Shown here piece after piece: positions 25,179 to 34,312 of a DNA stretch of 64,000 nucleotides; the stretch's first letter is position 1; every line of letters starts with the position of its first letter. Source of the DNA: Pararoseomonas sp. SCSIO 73927 (GTDB lineage: Bacteria; Pseudomonadota; Alphaproteobacteria; Acetobacterales; Acetobacteraceae); the NCBI RefSeq assembly GCF_037040815.1, contig NZ_CP146232.1:2660501-2724500 (forward strand), in the 5' to 3' direction. The position numbers were made by a program, and so were the translations under genes. The notes beneath the pieces are model-generated. The model had not been told where the DNA came from and did no database searches. It saw only the letters and a list, made by a program, of their open reading frames with translations.

Positions 25179-25863
25179 TCAAGTCCTGATGACCCTGGTC
25201 CGGCCGGAAGCCCGCCACCGACGGCTCGCGGCGATCGACCACGGGTTCCCCTTCTTCACATACGGTACGTCGAGCAGGCCGGTCGGCAGCTTCTCGACGA
25301 ACTGCGCCAATGGGAGCCTGACTACCGGATGGTCTGCAGCGAGGGGTCCCAGGAGGGCTTCAAGGGTGCGCGCCGCCTGGAGCAGCTCGCCTTCGTCACG
25401 GGAAGCAAGCGCGAGATGCCACCGCAGTTCCCGCTCGCGCCCGATCCTTTCTGCCAGGGCAGCGAAGGCTTGGATCCGCCTGGCCTTGCTCTCCAGCTGC
25501 ACCCTGCTCCACCTGCCCTGCCACTTCGCCTCGATCAGGACTAGGCGGGTGCCCGCGACGACGAGGGCGTCGACATCCTCCTGGTTGTGCTCGACCAGTC
25601 CTGTCGAGTTCGCGAGGTTACGTCGCGGATCGGGCGACCCTGCGCCATAGAGCGTGAGTGCGCCTGCCAGCCAGTTCCAGGTGTAGTCCATATGCCATGG
25701 GGAACCCACGAGTTCGGCTGGCGGGACGCCAAGCCTAGTCCCGAGAGTGTCCGCGGCCTTCCGGCTCAGGCGGACTGCATCCCTGCCTCCCAGCATGTCT
25801 GCGACAGCACGCCGCTCCCTGCGGTCGAACAGCGCAATGGCATCGGCCAGCCCGATCGCGATC
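25179..25863 (-). pseudogene. C-terminal fragment of a PD-(D/E)XK-type nuclease, truncated by IS21
   Basis: The frame enters from the IS21 end at SETQQIAIGLADAIALFD and runs 227 codons to the stop. It contains NQEDVDALVVAGTRLVLIEAKWQGRW, read here as EDVDAL and LIEAKW: the Asp and Glu-x-Lys of a PD-(D/E)XK nuclease core, as in Mrr-like or restriction-type proteins. The original 5' part is absent; codons upstream of 25863 are IS sequence. It lies upstream of the AlbA_2 gene on the same strand, so the two may have been one operon. Confidence 0.7.
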
Positions 25864-25948
25864 TGTTGAGTTTCGCTGAGAACTGACCCGGGGTTTTCAT
25901 CGAGAACTGACCCGTGCAGGGATATGTCCCGCGGGCTTTGGTCGCGGG

Positions 25949-26728
25949 TCAAGCGGGTGTTTTGGCCCTCCTGTTCCTGGGCTCGGCCGAGCTGCTCCTG
26001 AACCGGAAGCTGTCGTTGCCGGTCTCCAGGATGTGGCAGTGGTGGGTGAGGCGGTCGAGCAAGGCCGTCGTCATCTTGGCGTCGCCGAACACGCCGCCCC
26101 ATTCGCTGAAACTGAGGTTGGTGGTGATGACCACGCTGGTGTGCTCGTAGAGCTTGCTGAGCAGGTGGAACAGCAGCGCCCCGCCCGCGGAGCTGAACGG
26201 CAGGTAGCCGAGCTCGTCGAGGATGACGAGGTCGAGGCGGAGCAGACGGTCGGCGAGCTGCCCGGCCTTGTTGGCGGCCTTCTCCTGTTCCAGGGCATTC
26301 ACCAGGTCGACCGTGGAGTAGAACCGGACCTTCTTGCGGCCGTGCTCGATGGCTTGCACACCGAGGGCCGAGGCGAGGTGGGTCTTGCCGGTGCCAGGCC
26401 CGCCGATGAGGACGACGTTGTCGGCCCGCTCGGTGAACTCGCCCCGGTGCAGTTGCCGGACCGCGGCCTCGTTGACCTCGCTCGCCGTGAAATCGAAGCT
26501 CGCCAGGTCCTTGTAGGCCGGGAACCGGGCCGTCTTGGTGTGGTAGGCGATCGAGCGCACCTCGCGCTCAGCCATCTCGGCCTTGAGCAGTTGGGAGAGG
26601 ACGGGGACGGCCGCCTCGAATGCAGGCGCTCCCTGCTCCACCAGTTCGGCGACCGCCCCGGCCATGCCGAACATCTTGAGCCCGCGCAGCATGACCACGA
26701 GGGCGGCGCTCGCCGGATCATGACGCAT
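25949..26728 (-). CDS. istB: IS21 helper ATPase IstB
   Basis: 259 residues with Walker [12 protein letters not shown], Walker [13 protein letters not shown] and the DnaA/DnaC-like AAA+ layout. It assembles on target DNA and stimulates the IstA transposase. It overlaps the istA stop by 11 bases, so it is translationally coupled. Intact, with a basic C-terminal tail (RNRRAKTPA). Confidence 0.95.
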   Translation of the reverse strand: MRHDPASAALVVMLRGLKMFGMAGAVAELVEQGAPAFEAAVPVLSQLLKAEMAEREVRSIAYHTKTARFPAYKDLASFDFTASEVNEAAVRQLHRGEFTERADNVVLIGGPGTGKTHLASALGVQAIEHGRKKVRFYSTVDLVNALEQEKAANKAGQLADRLLRLDLVILDELGYLPFSSAGGALLFHLLSKLYEHTSVVITTNLSFSEWGGVFGDAKMTTALLDRLTHHCHILETGNDSFRFRSSSAEPRNRRAKTPA

Positions 26729-28268
26729 AGCGCACCTCGCGATCCCGGAGCGCGTCGTAGCGCCCGATGTCGGCCCTTGGCTCCTGGGTCAGGACAAGGG
26801 CCTGGGGGGCGTCGATGGCCGCGGCCGTGCTCGGGCTGTCGGTCAGACGGTGCAGGAGGTTGAGGACGTGGGTCTTGGTGGCGACGCCGCCCTCGAGGGC
26901 CAGCTCCACGGCACAGAGCACCGCTCCCTCGTCGTGCTGCAGCACGAGGGCGAGGATCTCCACCATCTCCCGCTCGCCCCCCGGCCGACGCAGGAGCTGG
27001 GCCTGGAGCCTGCGGAACGCCTCCGGCATCTCGGCGAAGGGTGCGCCGTTACGCAGCGCCCCCGGCTTGCGCTGGATCACCGCCAGGTAGTGCCGCCAGT
27101 CGTAGACGGTGCGGCTGGGAACGTCGTGCGAGCGCTCGACGATCCGGGCGTGCTCGCACAGGACCTGCCCCTCGGCGACCACGACGAGCCGGTCGGGATA
27201 GACCCGCAGGCTGACCGGCCGATTAGCGAACGAGGCAGGGACGCTGTAGCGGTTGCTCTCGAAGTGCACGAGGCAGGTCGGCGACACCCGCTTGGCGTGC
27301 TCGACGAAGCCGTCGAACGCCCGCCCCATCGGCATCAGGCTTGCCCTCTCCCGGGCGTGGACCTCGGCGACGCTGCCCGGCAGGACCCCGTGGGCGAGCT
27401 CGCCCCAGCGCTCGATGCAGCGCGCCTCAAGCCACGTGTTGAGGGCGGGCAGGTCGCCGAACGGCGGCATGACCTGCCAGATCTGCCGCCGCGCGTCCTG
27501 CACGTTTTTCTCGACCTGACCCTTCTCCCAGCCCGAGGCCGGACTGCAGAACGTCGGCTCGAACAGGTAGTGGCTGGCCATGGCCGCGAAACGCGCGTTG
27601 ACCTGCCGGATCTTGCCCGTGCCCACGCGATCCACGGCGGTCCGCATGTTGTCGAAGATCCCGCGGCGCGGCACGCCGCCCAGCACGCGGAAGGCCTCGG
27701 CCAGGGCGTCGAACAGCATCTCGTGGGTCTGCAGCTTGTAGGCCCGGACCACGAAGGCCCGGCTGTGCGACAGCTTGGTGTGCGCGGCCTGCAGCTTGAG
27801 CCGCTTGCCGCCCACCGTCGCCCAGTCCTCGCTCCAGTCGAACTGGAAGGCCTCGCCGGGCTGGAAGGCGAGCGGCACGAACACCCCGCGCCCGGTGGTC
27901 CGCTGGGCCACCTCCCGCCCCGCCTGCCAGCGCCGGACGAAGGCCGCCACACGAGCGTAGGAGCCCGCATACCCCAGGGCGACCAGGTCGGCGTGGATCC
28001 GCCGCACCGTCCGGCGCCCCTTGCGGCCCTTGCCCGCCTCCACCCTCAGCCACTCCGACAGCTTGTCGGCGAACGGGTCCAGGCGGCTCGGGCGCTGGGG
28101 GACCTTGAACCGCACCTCGACCGCGTCCGACCGCAGGTACTTGCGGATCGTGTTCCGCGACAGGCCTGACCGTCGCTCGATCTCGCGGATGGGGATCCGA
28201 TCCCGGTAATGCCACCGGCGGATCACGCTCAACAACTCCATGTCGATCACTCCGATAACCCCGGCCAT
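26718..28268 (-). CDS. istA: IS21 transposase IstA
   Basis: About 516 residues from the ATG at 28268; a GTG at 28292 would add eight. N-terminal [23 protein letters not shown], then an rve-type DDE core: Asp in [10 protein letters not shown], Asp in [12 protein letters not shown], Glu in [13 protein letters not shown]. This is followed by the Mu-like C-domain. Together with IstB it moves the element. Intact, so the element could still be mobile. Confidence 0.94.
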   Translation of the reverse strand: MAGVIGVIDMELLSVIRRWHYRDRIPIREIERRSGLSRNTIRKYLRSDAVEVRFKVPQRPSRLDPFADKLSEWLRVEAGKGRKGRRTVRRIHADLVALGYAGSYARVAAFVRRWQAGREVAQRTTGRGVFVPLAFQPGEAFQFDWSEDWATVGGKRLKLQAAHTKLSHSRAFVVRAYKLQTHEMLFDALAEAFRVLGGVPRRGIFDNMRTAVDRVGTGKIRQVNARFAAMASHYLFEPTFCSPASGWEKGQVEKNVQDARRQIWQVMPPFGDLPALNTWLEARCIERWGELAHGVLPGSVAEVHARERASLMPMGRAFDGFVEHAKRVSPTCLVHFESNRYSVPASFANRPVSLRVYPDRLVVVAEGQVLCEHARIVERSHDVPSRTVYDWRHYLAVIQRKPGALRNGAPFAEMPEAFRRLQAQLLRRPGGEREMVEILALVLQHDEGAVLCAVELALEGGVATKTHVLNLLHRLTDSPSTAAAIDAPQALVLTQEPRADIGRYDALRDREVRYAS

Positions 28269-28352
28269 CCGGCCAGGGAGGTGAACAGACACGGGTCATC
28301 TCTCGGCGAAAACTCTGGCCCCTCCCGGGTCAGCTCTCAGTGCAAATCAACA

Positions 28353-28933
28353 CCCCAGAGCCAGTCGGCACGTGCACGACCCATATCGCCGCGACCGACC
28401 GGGAGGGCACGACGGTCAGCCTGACGACCACGCTTCTGGGCACCATGGGCAGCCGGGTCGTACTACCGGAGACGGGCGTGCTCATGAACAATGCCGCCAT
28501 GTGGTTCGACCCTCGTCCGGGCAAGCCGAACTCGGTGTCTGGCGGCAAGCGGCCCCTGACGAATATGTTGCCAGTGGTGTTCGTCGGGTCGGATGGCCTC
28601 GTGCTCGCCGCCGGAGCCTCCGGTGGTCGCCGCATTCTCTCGTCCGTCTACCAGACGCTGGCGCATGTGCTCGACTTCGGGATGGACCTCGACGGGGCGG
28701 CGCACCAGCCACGGATCGATGTCTCCGGCCCGGACCGCGTGGCAGCCGACCGCCGACTGCCCCGGGCAACCCTCGCCGCGCTGGCAGATGCAAATCCCGG
28801 CGCACTGGACGTCGTGGAGCATGGCCCGGTGCCGCTCAACTTTGCCTGCCCGAGCCTTCTCGCCAGGAAGGGCGACGTCGTGGAGGCAGTGGCCGACACC
28901 ATGACTCCCTGGAGCTGTGCGCTGACCCAGTAG
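28353..28933 (+). pseudogene. ggt: Gamma-glutamyltransferase, 3' remnant (small-subunit half)
   Basis: The frame runs out of the IS21 right end (GTG at 28340 lies inside the IS) into EPVGTCTTHIAATDREGT, which contains the TTH at which GGT cleaves itself and whose Thr is the nucleophile. It continues through VSLTTTLLGTMGSRVV, GVLMNNAAMWF, KRPLTNMLPVVF and ASGGRRI to the end of the small subunit. The large subunit and the native start are gone. A short fusion peptide from the IS GTG is possible, but without the large subunit no mature enzyme would form. Confidence 0.82.
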
Positions 28934-29016
28934 GCACGCAAGCCCAGGACAAGAAGGTCGAGGCCGATGTAGCCGAGGCCAAGGAACGCTGGTGGAACCC
29001 GTCTTTGGAGACCTCT

Positions 29017-30108
29017 ATGTCGATGCCGGATATGAAGCGTAGATGGCGACGCGTCGCCTTCGCAGCCGCTGCCCTCCTCGGAGCCGCCACCTCCGGTGCC
29101 CAGGCGAAGGACGCCTTTGTCTTTGCATGGCCTTCGGCGGTGAACTCCGGTGTCGCTCCCCTCACGTTTGCGCGCCAGCTCGGCTACTTCGACGCCGAGA
29201 ACCTGGACGTCCAGATCCAGGTGCTCACGGGATCAGGTGTCATCATCCCGCAGCTCATGGCGGGCAAGATCAACGCGGCCTATGCGAGCCTGGAACCCTT
29301 GGTCATCGCCCGGCAGCCGGGCAAGCCGAACTTCCCGCTACGCTTCGTCTACAACTTGTTTCCGCGCACCATCTGGGAGTTCGCGGTGCTGGAGGGCAGC
29401 CCGATCCGGAGCCTTGCCGACCTGCGGGGCAGGACGATCGGCGTCCTCGCCCTCAGCTCGGGCAACATCTACATGACCCGTGCGATGCTGCAGGCTGCCG
29501 GGGTGCCCTGGAACGAGGTCAAGCTGCAGGCTGTGGGCACCGGAGTGTCGGCATTCGAGGCACTCCGGAACGGGCAGATCGACGTCCTCAACCTGTTTGA
29601 CACCGCCCACGTGCGTCTTGAGCAGGCTGGGACGCCGATCCGGCGGCTGGAGATCCCCTCGGCCCTGCTGAACTCGTCCAGCCATGGGATCGAGGTGACC
29701 GACGCGGCGCTGCGGTCCAACCCTGACCTTTTCGAACGCTTCGGCCGCGCCCTTACCAAGGGAAGCGTGGCGTGCCGAGCCAACCTCCCGGCCTGCGTCC
29801 GCTCCTACTGGGCGGCCTATCCAGCGCTTCGCCCGACGACCGGCACGGAAGAGGAGAACCTTCGTCGCGAGGTCCAGGTCCTGGAACTGCGGATGAGGAA
29901 CCTCATGCCGCCGGGAAGTGGCACCGAGCGCCCGCATGGTGCATTCAGCGACGCCGACTGGACCATCCTCATCGATGCCCTTCGCGTCGGTGGGGAGGTG
30001 TCCAACACCAACGTCCCACTTGCAACGCTCTACACCAACGCTCTGGTGCCGGGGTACAACCGCTTCGATCCTGCTTCCGTCGAGGCCGAGGCGAGGGCAG
30101 CGCAGTGA
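29017..30108 (+). CDS. ABC transporter substrate-binding protein, SsuA/NMT1-like
   Basis: 363 residues from ATG 29017 (GGAG 7 bases upstream). A Sec signal peptide is seen (KRRWRRVAFAAAALLGAATS, cleavage near AQA). The mature part has the NMT1/SsuA fold: LTFARQLGYFDAENLDVQIQ, GKINAAYASLEPL, LADLRGRTIGVLALSSGN, SAFEALRNGQIDVLNLF. It is a periplasmic receptor for the importer encoded just downstream. The ligand is unknown; the family covers sulfonates, nitrate/cyanate, taurine and pyrimidine precursors. It overlaps the ATPase gene by four bases (GTGA). First gene of a seven-gene operon. Confidence 0.9.
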   Translation: MSMPDMKRRWRRVAFAAAALLGAATSGAQAKDAFVFAWPSAVNSGVAPLTFARQLGYFDAENLDVQIQVLTGSGVIIPQLMAGKINAAYASLEPLVIARQPGKPNFPLRFVYNLFPRTIWEFAVLEGSPIRSLADLRGRTIGVLALSSGNIYMTRAMLQAAGVPWNEVKLQAVGTGVSAFEALRNGQIDVLNLFDTAHVRLEQAGTPIRRLEIPSALLNSSSHGIEVTDAALRSNPDLFERFGRALTKGSVACRANLPACVRSYWAAYPALRPTTGTEEENLRREVQVLELRMRNLMPPGSGTERPHGAFSDADWTILIDALRVGGEVSNTNVPLATLYTNALVPGYNRFDPASVEAEARAAQ

Positions 30109-30944
30109 GCGCCTCGGTCTTGGCCATGCCACGAAAGGATGCTGTTGCAGCCCGTCCGCAGCTCGAGATCCGAGGGCTGGGGGTCGTGTACCGCGGCCGC
30201 AAGGGCGACGTACAGGCCCTGGGTGGCGTCGATCTCACAATCCGGAAAGGAGAGTTCGTCGCGGTCCTGGGCCCGTCGGGGTGCGGCAAGTCCACTCTGC
30301 TGCGGATCGTCTCCGGGCTGATAGCCCCCTCCGAGGGCGAGGTTGTCCTGGATGGCAGGACCGTGCGTGGACCACAGCCCTCTGTCGGCATCGTCTTCCA
30401 GCAGCCGACCCTCCTGCCCTGGAAGACCGTGGTGGACAACGTGCTTGTTCCCATCCGCGCCCAGGGCAAGCCGACCGGCCCGTTGCGGGACAAGGCTCTG
30501 GCACTGCTCCGCCTTGCGGGACTGGAGGTCTTTGCGGACTCCTACCCGCATGAGCTCTCGGGAGGCATGCAGCAGCGTGTCGGCATCGTGCGAGGGCTGA
30601 TCCACGACCCGAAGCTGCTCCTGATGGACGAGCCGTTCTCGGCCCTGGATGCCATGACGCGTGAACGGATGGCGGGCGAACTGCAGGCGATCTGGATGGA
30701 GACCCGCAAGGCCGTACTCTTCATCACTCACTCCATCCAGGAGGCAGTCATGCTCGCCGACCGGATCGTCGTGCTTTCCGAAAGGCCAGGTCGCGTCGTC
30801 GAGGTGCTGGACGTGGACCTGCCGCGTCCGCGTCTGGCGGATGCGGTGGCCTCGCCGCGATTTGCGGAGCTCAGTGCGCATCTGCGGGCCTTCTTCCAGG
30901 TGGACGGACCGCTACGTGGTGGACCGACGGAAGTGCGTCGATGA
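30105..30944 (+). CDS. ABC transporter ATPase, SsuB/TauB-like
   Basis: 279 residues from GTG 30105 (an ATG at 30126 is the alternative). Walker A GPSGCGKST, Q-loop VGIVFQQPTLLPW, signature LSGGMQQRVGIVRGL, Walker B LLLMDEPFSALD, H-loop FITHSIQEAV. Energises the importer with the permease at 30941. Four-base overlaps on both sides indicate coupled translation. Confidence 0.92.
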   Translation: MSASVLAMPRKDAVAARPQLEIRGLGVVYRGRKGDVQALGGVDLTIRKGEFVAVLGPSGCGKSTLLRIVSGLIAPSEGEVVLDGRTVRGPQPSVGIVFQQPTLLPWKTVVDNVLVPIRAQGKPTGPLRDKALALLRLAGLEVFADSYPHELSGGMQQRVGIVRGLIHDPKLLLMDEPFSALDAMTRERMAGELQAIWMETRKAVLFITHSIQEAVMLADRIVVLSERPGRVVEVLDVDLPRPRLADAVASPRFAELSAHLRAFFQVDGPLRGGPTEVRR

Positions 30945-31735
30945 GCGAGCGCCTGAAGAACTGGCTCAGCCCCCTGGTGACCTTCGTCATCTTCCTCGGA
31001 CTCTGGCAGGCGGTCGCCAGCGCAGGGCTCGTGCCCGCCTACCTCCTGCCCTCGCCAGGAGCGGTGGGCCATGCACTCGTGACGGTCTATGGCCAGGGCA
31101 CCATCTGGCCTCACCTCGCGGCCACTGCCTCGGAGATGGTGTTCGGCTTCATCCTGGGCAGCATCGCCGCCCTGATAGCGGCCGCTGTCGTTGCCGAGTT
31201 CCGGGCAGTGGAGCGTTGCGTCTACCCCTACATCGTAGCCCTGCAATCCATGCCCAAGGTCGCGCTGGCACCTTTGCTGATCGTATGGTTCGGCTTCGGC
31301 TTGACTTCCAAGATCATACTCGTCGCCCTCATCTGCTTCTTCCCTGTCTTCGTGAACGTCCTCACGGGGCTGCGCGCGACGCGGGCGGAGCTCGTGGACC
31401 TCTACCGTGCCTTCTCGTCCACCCGGTGGCGGATCTTCTGGGACGTCCGGCTACCCTCGGCCGCTGGCTCCATCTTCGCGGGGCTGCAGGTCGCCCTGGT
31501 GCTGGCTCTGCTGGGTGCCGTCGTCGGTGAGTTCGTGGCGGCGCAGGAGGGGCTGGGAAGCCTGATCCAGGCATCCTCCCTGAACTTCGAGGTTCCGGTG
31601 ATGTTCGCCTGCATCATCACTCTCGCTGCAATGGGGTCCGTCGCAAGTGCGATCGTCCGCTTCGTCCAGCGCCGCGTGGTGTTCTGGGAGGGGGCCGGTG
31701 GGCGCGGCAGCACCGTTGTCAAGGGAGAGGGGTGA
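30941..31735 (+). CDS. ABC transporter permease, SsuC/TauC-like
   Basis: 264 residues with about six membrane helices (LVTFVIFLGLWQAVASAGLV, EMVFGFILGSIAALIAAAVV, KIILVALICFFPVFVNVLTG and others). The EAA-like loop that docks the ATPase is at LYRAFSSTRWRIFWDVRLPS. Overlaps the ATPase gene by four bases and the reductase gene by one to four bases. Confidence 0.92.
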   Translation: MSERLKNWLSPLVTFVIFLGLWQAVASAGLVPAYLLPSPGAVGHALVTVYGQGTIWPHLAATASEMVFGFILGSIAALIAAAVVAEFRAVERCVYPYIVALQSMPKVALAPLLIVWFGFGLTSKIILVALICFFPVFVNVLTGLRATRAELVDLYRAFSSTRWRIFWDVRLPSAAGSIFAGLQVALVLALLGAVVGEFVAAQEGLGSLIQASSLNFEVPVMFACIITLAAMGSVASAIVRFVQRRVVFWEGAGGRGSTVVKGEG

Positions 31736-32301
31736 TGCGCGTCGTCGCTATCTCGGGAAGCCCCTCTGCGCACTCCCGTACCGCCATGCTGGCCGAGCAG
31801 GTGCTTGCGATGCTGGAAGCGGGAGGAGGCTCGCACCTGCGCCTGGCGACGCTCGATCCAGCTGCGCTGCTCGCCGGAGATGCTACCCATCCATCGATTG
31901 CCTCGGCCACGGCGGCCGTCGAGGCGGCGGACGGTGTCATCGTCGCGACACCGGTCTTCAAGGCAGCCTATTCCGGCCTCACCAAGGCTTTCCTGGACCT
32001 GCTCCCGCAGTTCGCGCTCGCCGGGAAGGCGGTGCTGCCCCTCGCCACAGGTGGGAGCACCGCACATGTGCTGGCCCTCGACTATGCGCTGCGCCCGGTC
32101 CTGCAGTTCATGGGCGCCCGGCATGTCGTGCAGGGGGTCTTCGTAGCCAACGCTCCGGTCTCGTCGGACGGGGCACTTGCCCTGCCTGCCGACGTTGCGG
32201 CCCTGTTGGCGGAAGCAGTCCTGCACTTCCGCCACGCGCTTCCCGGTCAGCACTATCCGCCGCTGCTGGGCCATCCACGTCCCCTGCGCGAAATGTCCTG
32301 A
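31735..32301 (+). CDS. NAD(P)H-dependent FMN reductase, SsuE/MsuE-like
   Basis: 188 residues. The N-terminal MRVVAISGSPSAHSRTAMLA is the FMN-phosphate loop of the flavodoxin-like NADPH-dependent FMN reductases. VIVATPVFKAAYSGLTKAFLDLL and LPLATGGST are further family motifs. It would supply reduced FMN to a two-component monooxygenase, yet no SsuD-like monooxygenase is encoded in the operon. A GTG three bases upstream is an alternative start. Confidence 0.88.
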   Translation: MRVVAISGSPSAHSRTAMLAEQVLAMLEAGGGSHLRLATLDPAALLAGDATHPSIASATAAVEAADGVIVATPVFKAAYSGLTKAFLDLLPQFALAGKAVLPLATGGSTAHVLALDYALRPVLQFMGARHVVQGVFVANAPVSSDGALALPADVAALLAEAVLHFRHALPGQHYPPLLGHPRPLREMS

Positions 32302-32325
32302 GCCGCAATACATAGGAGCCGTTCG

Positions 32326-32772
32326 ATGCCGCACGATCCATTCGACGTCTGGGCCGACATGGCCATCAAGATCTGGCCGGAGAACTACTGGCTGGTGGGC
32401 CTCGCGCCAGGCTCGCTGCCTGTAGCGGCAAGGGCCCTCGAGGACAGTACGTCCCGCTACGCCTGCATAATCCAGGACCAGACCGGCTTCTCCGTGGTGG
32501 TCGACGAGACCGTCTTCGGAGGCATGAAGGACAGTCCCGCGGTGCGGGCTTCGTTCGGGCCGCTGAAGGTTATCTCGACCGATAGCCCGTTGCCCTTCGA
32601 TGTTGTCGGCTTCATCCAGGCCGCACTGCGCGAGGTGAACGGCGCCGGGTACAAGGCTGCCCCACAGTGCGGAGCCGCCGCCGACCACTTCTTCACCGGC
32701 GCTGCCGACATCGAGATGGTGGAAGCCCAGTTCCGTAGGCTGATCTCCGATGCCCGCGCCCGCCGTCGCTGA
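32326..32772 (+). CDS. ACT-domain protein (COG3603-like)
   Basis: 148 residues. The two-part ACT_7-type pattern is visible: MAIKIWPENYWLVGLAPGSL at the start and YACIIQDQTGFSVVVDETVF in the middle, then GPLKVISTDSPLPFDVVGF and ADHFFTGAADIEMVEAQFRRL. Such proteins are small amino-acid-sensing or regulatory modules; no catalytic residues are expected. Overlaps the aldehyde dehydrogenase start by 23 bases. Function in this operon is unknown. Confidence 0.6.
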   Translation: MPHDPFDVWADMAIKIWPENYWLVGLAPGSLPVAARALEDSTSRYACIIQDQTGFSVVVDETVFGGMKDSPAVRASFGPLKVISTDSPLPFDVVGFIQAALREVNGAGYKAAPQCGAAADHFFTGAADIEMVEAQFRRLISDARARRR

Positions 32773-34312
32773 CGCGCTCCCTGCCGTCGACGCGCGGCTG
32801 CCGGGGCTTCTGCCCGATGCCTGCCTGCAGGGAGCGACGCTCTGGATCGGCGGCAGATGGGAGGCTGCGGTAACCGGAGACGCCCTGCCCAGCATCAATC
32901 CCTCGACGGGGCAGATACTCATGTCCATCGCCCGCGGCAGCGCGGGGGACGTCGACCGGGCAGTGCGGGCTGCGGAGGCCGCAGCGCCGGTGTGGCGGTC
33001 CCTGGACGGCATCGAGCGCGGCCGCATCCTGCGTCGCTGCGCCGACGGCGTCCGTGCGGCAGGAAGGGAGCTCGGGCTGCTCGACACCCTGGAGTCCGGT
33101 CGCCCGATTGCCGAGACTTCCGGCCGGTCCGTGGAGGGTGTCGCACGCCTCTTCGACTTCTATGCGGGACTGACGGACAAGATCCGGGGTGCGACGGTCC
33201 CGGTCCGGTCCGATGCCACGGCGATGGTCGAAAGGGAGCCCTATGGCGTGGTCGGGGCGATCTCTCCGTGGAACTATCCATTGTCCAACGTGGTCACCAA
33301 GATCGCGCCCATCCTGGCTTGCGGCAACGCCATGGTGCTGAAGCCAGCCGAGCTGACATCTCTCGCAGCCCTGCGCCTGGCAACTGTACTGGCCGAGGCC
33401 GGGCTCCCGCCCGGTGTGCTCAACATCGTCACGGGAGGCGGTGCCGATGCAGGAGCCGCGCTCGTCGACCATCCTGGAATCCGGCTGGTTTCCTTTACCG
33501 GATCGACGGAGACCGGCCGCCTGATCGCGGCCCGGGCGGGCGGTCGATTGATACCTGTGGTTCTCGAGCTTGGCGGCAAGTCTGCCATGATCGTCTTCGA
33601 GGATGCGGATCTGGAGGCGGCGGCCAGGGCATCGGCGTTCTCTGCCTTCGGCAACGCCGGGCAGACCTGCACGGCCTGCACCCGCCTGCTCGTTGCGCGA
33701 AGCCTGATGCCCCGCTTCGTGGCGATGGTCGAGGCGGAAGCAGCAAGGCTCGTCATAGGCGATCCACTGCATCCGGACACCCAGGTAGGTCCGCTCGCCT
33801 CGGCAGCACAGTCCGCGCGTGTCCGTGCGTTCCTGGCCGATGCGCCAGCACATCGCACCATGCACCTTCCGAACTACCATCCCCTTCCGGGTGGCTATTT
33901 CCATCCACCTGTCATCCTGGCGGACCTCGATCCCAAGGACAGGATCGGCCGGGAGGAGGTGTTCGGGCCTGTGCTCTCCGTCTTCCCGTTCGATGACGAG
34001 GCCGGAGCGATCGAGCTGGCGAACGACAGCAGCTATGGCCTGGCGGCGTCGGTCTGGACTGCCTCGATCGACCGGGCAGCGCGCTGCCGCCGCGAACTGG
34101 ATGCTGGCCTCGTCTGGATCAACGCCGTCCATCTCCTGCACCCGGGCTTGCCGCTGGGTGGAATGAAGGCGAGTGGACTAGGCTCCGAGTACGGGATGGA
34201 GGCTGTCGAATGCTATACTCGCCCGAAGAGCAGCATCGCGCTGCACGGGCGCTGGCAGCCTCCGTATCCGGACAGCTCCGGGAGTGCTGCCCGAGGGAGG
34301 GCCATGTCGTGA
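32750..34312 (+). CDS. NAD(P)-dependent aldehyde dehydrogenase (betaine aldehyde dehydrogenase-like)
   Basis: 520 residues. Signature motifs: GAISPWNYPLSNVVTKIAPI, cofactor loop FTGSTETGRLI, catalytic Glu in VVLELGGKSAM, catalytic Cys in FGNAGQTCTACTR, EEVFGPVLSVFPF, LPLGGMKASGLGSEYG. It oxidises an aldehyde to the acid in the cytosol. The closest look is to the betaine/aminoaldehyde group, but the substrate cannot be read from sequence. About 25 extra residues at each end relative to the family. Confidence 0.92.
   Translation: MPAPAVADALPAVDARLPGLLPDACLQGATLWIGGRWEAAVTGDALPSINPSTGQILMSIARGSAGDVDRAVRAAEAAAPVWRSLDGIERGRILRRCADGVRAAGRELGLLDTLESGRPIAETSGRSVEGVARLFDFYAGLTDKIRGATVPVRSDATAMVEREPYGVVGAISPWNYPLSNVVTKIAPILACGNAMVLKPAELTSLAALRLATVLAEAGLPPGVLNIVTGGGADAGAALVDHPGIRLVSFTGSTETGRLIAARAGGRLIPVVLELGGKSAMIVFEDADLEAAARASAFSAFGNAGQTCTACTRLLVARSLMPRFVAMVEAEAARLVIGDPLHPDTQVGPLASAAQSARVRAFLADAPAHRTMHLPNYHPLPGGYFHPPVILADLDPKDRIGREEVFGPVLSVFPFDDEAGAIELANDSSYGLAASVWTASIDRAARCRRELDAGLVWINAVHLLHPGLPLGGMKASGLGSEYGMEAVECYTRPKSSIALHGRWQPPYPDSSGSAARGRAMS

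Larger units (their letters stand above)
25864..28352 (-). mobile_element. IS21-family insertion sequence
   Basis: 2489 bp. The tips are TGTTGAGTTTCGCTGAGAA on the left and, reverse-complemented, TGTTGATTTGCACTGAGAG on the right. Both continue into CTGACCCG, followed by a second internal copy of the GAGA..TGACCCGTG repeat, as expected for IS21 multiple-repeat ends. It carries istA and istB. The flanks differ (GCGATC on the left, CCCCAG on the right), so there is no target duplication. Both neighbouring genes are truncated, which indicates a deletion or recombination involving the element. Confidence 0.88.
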
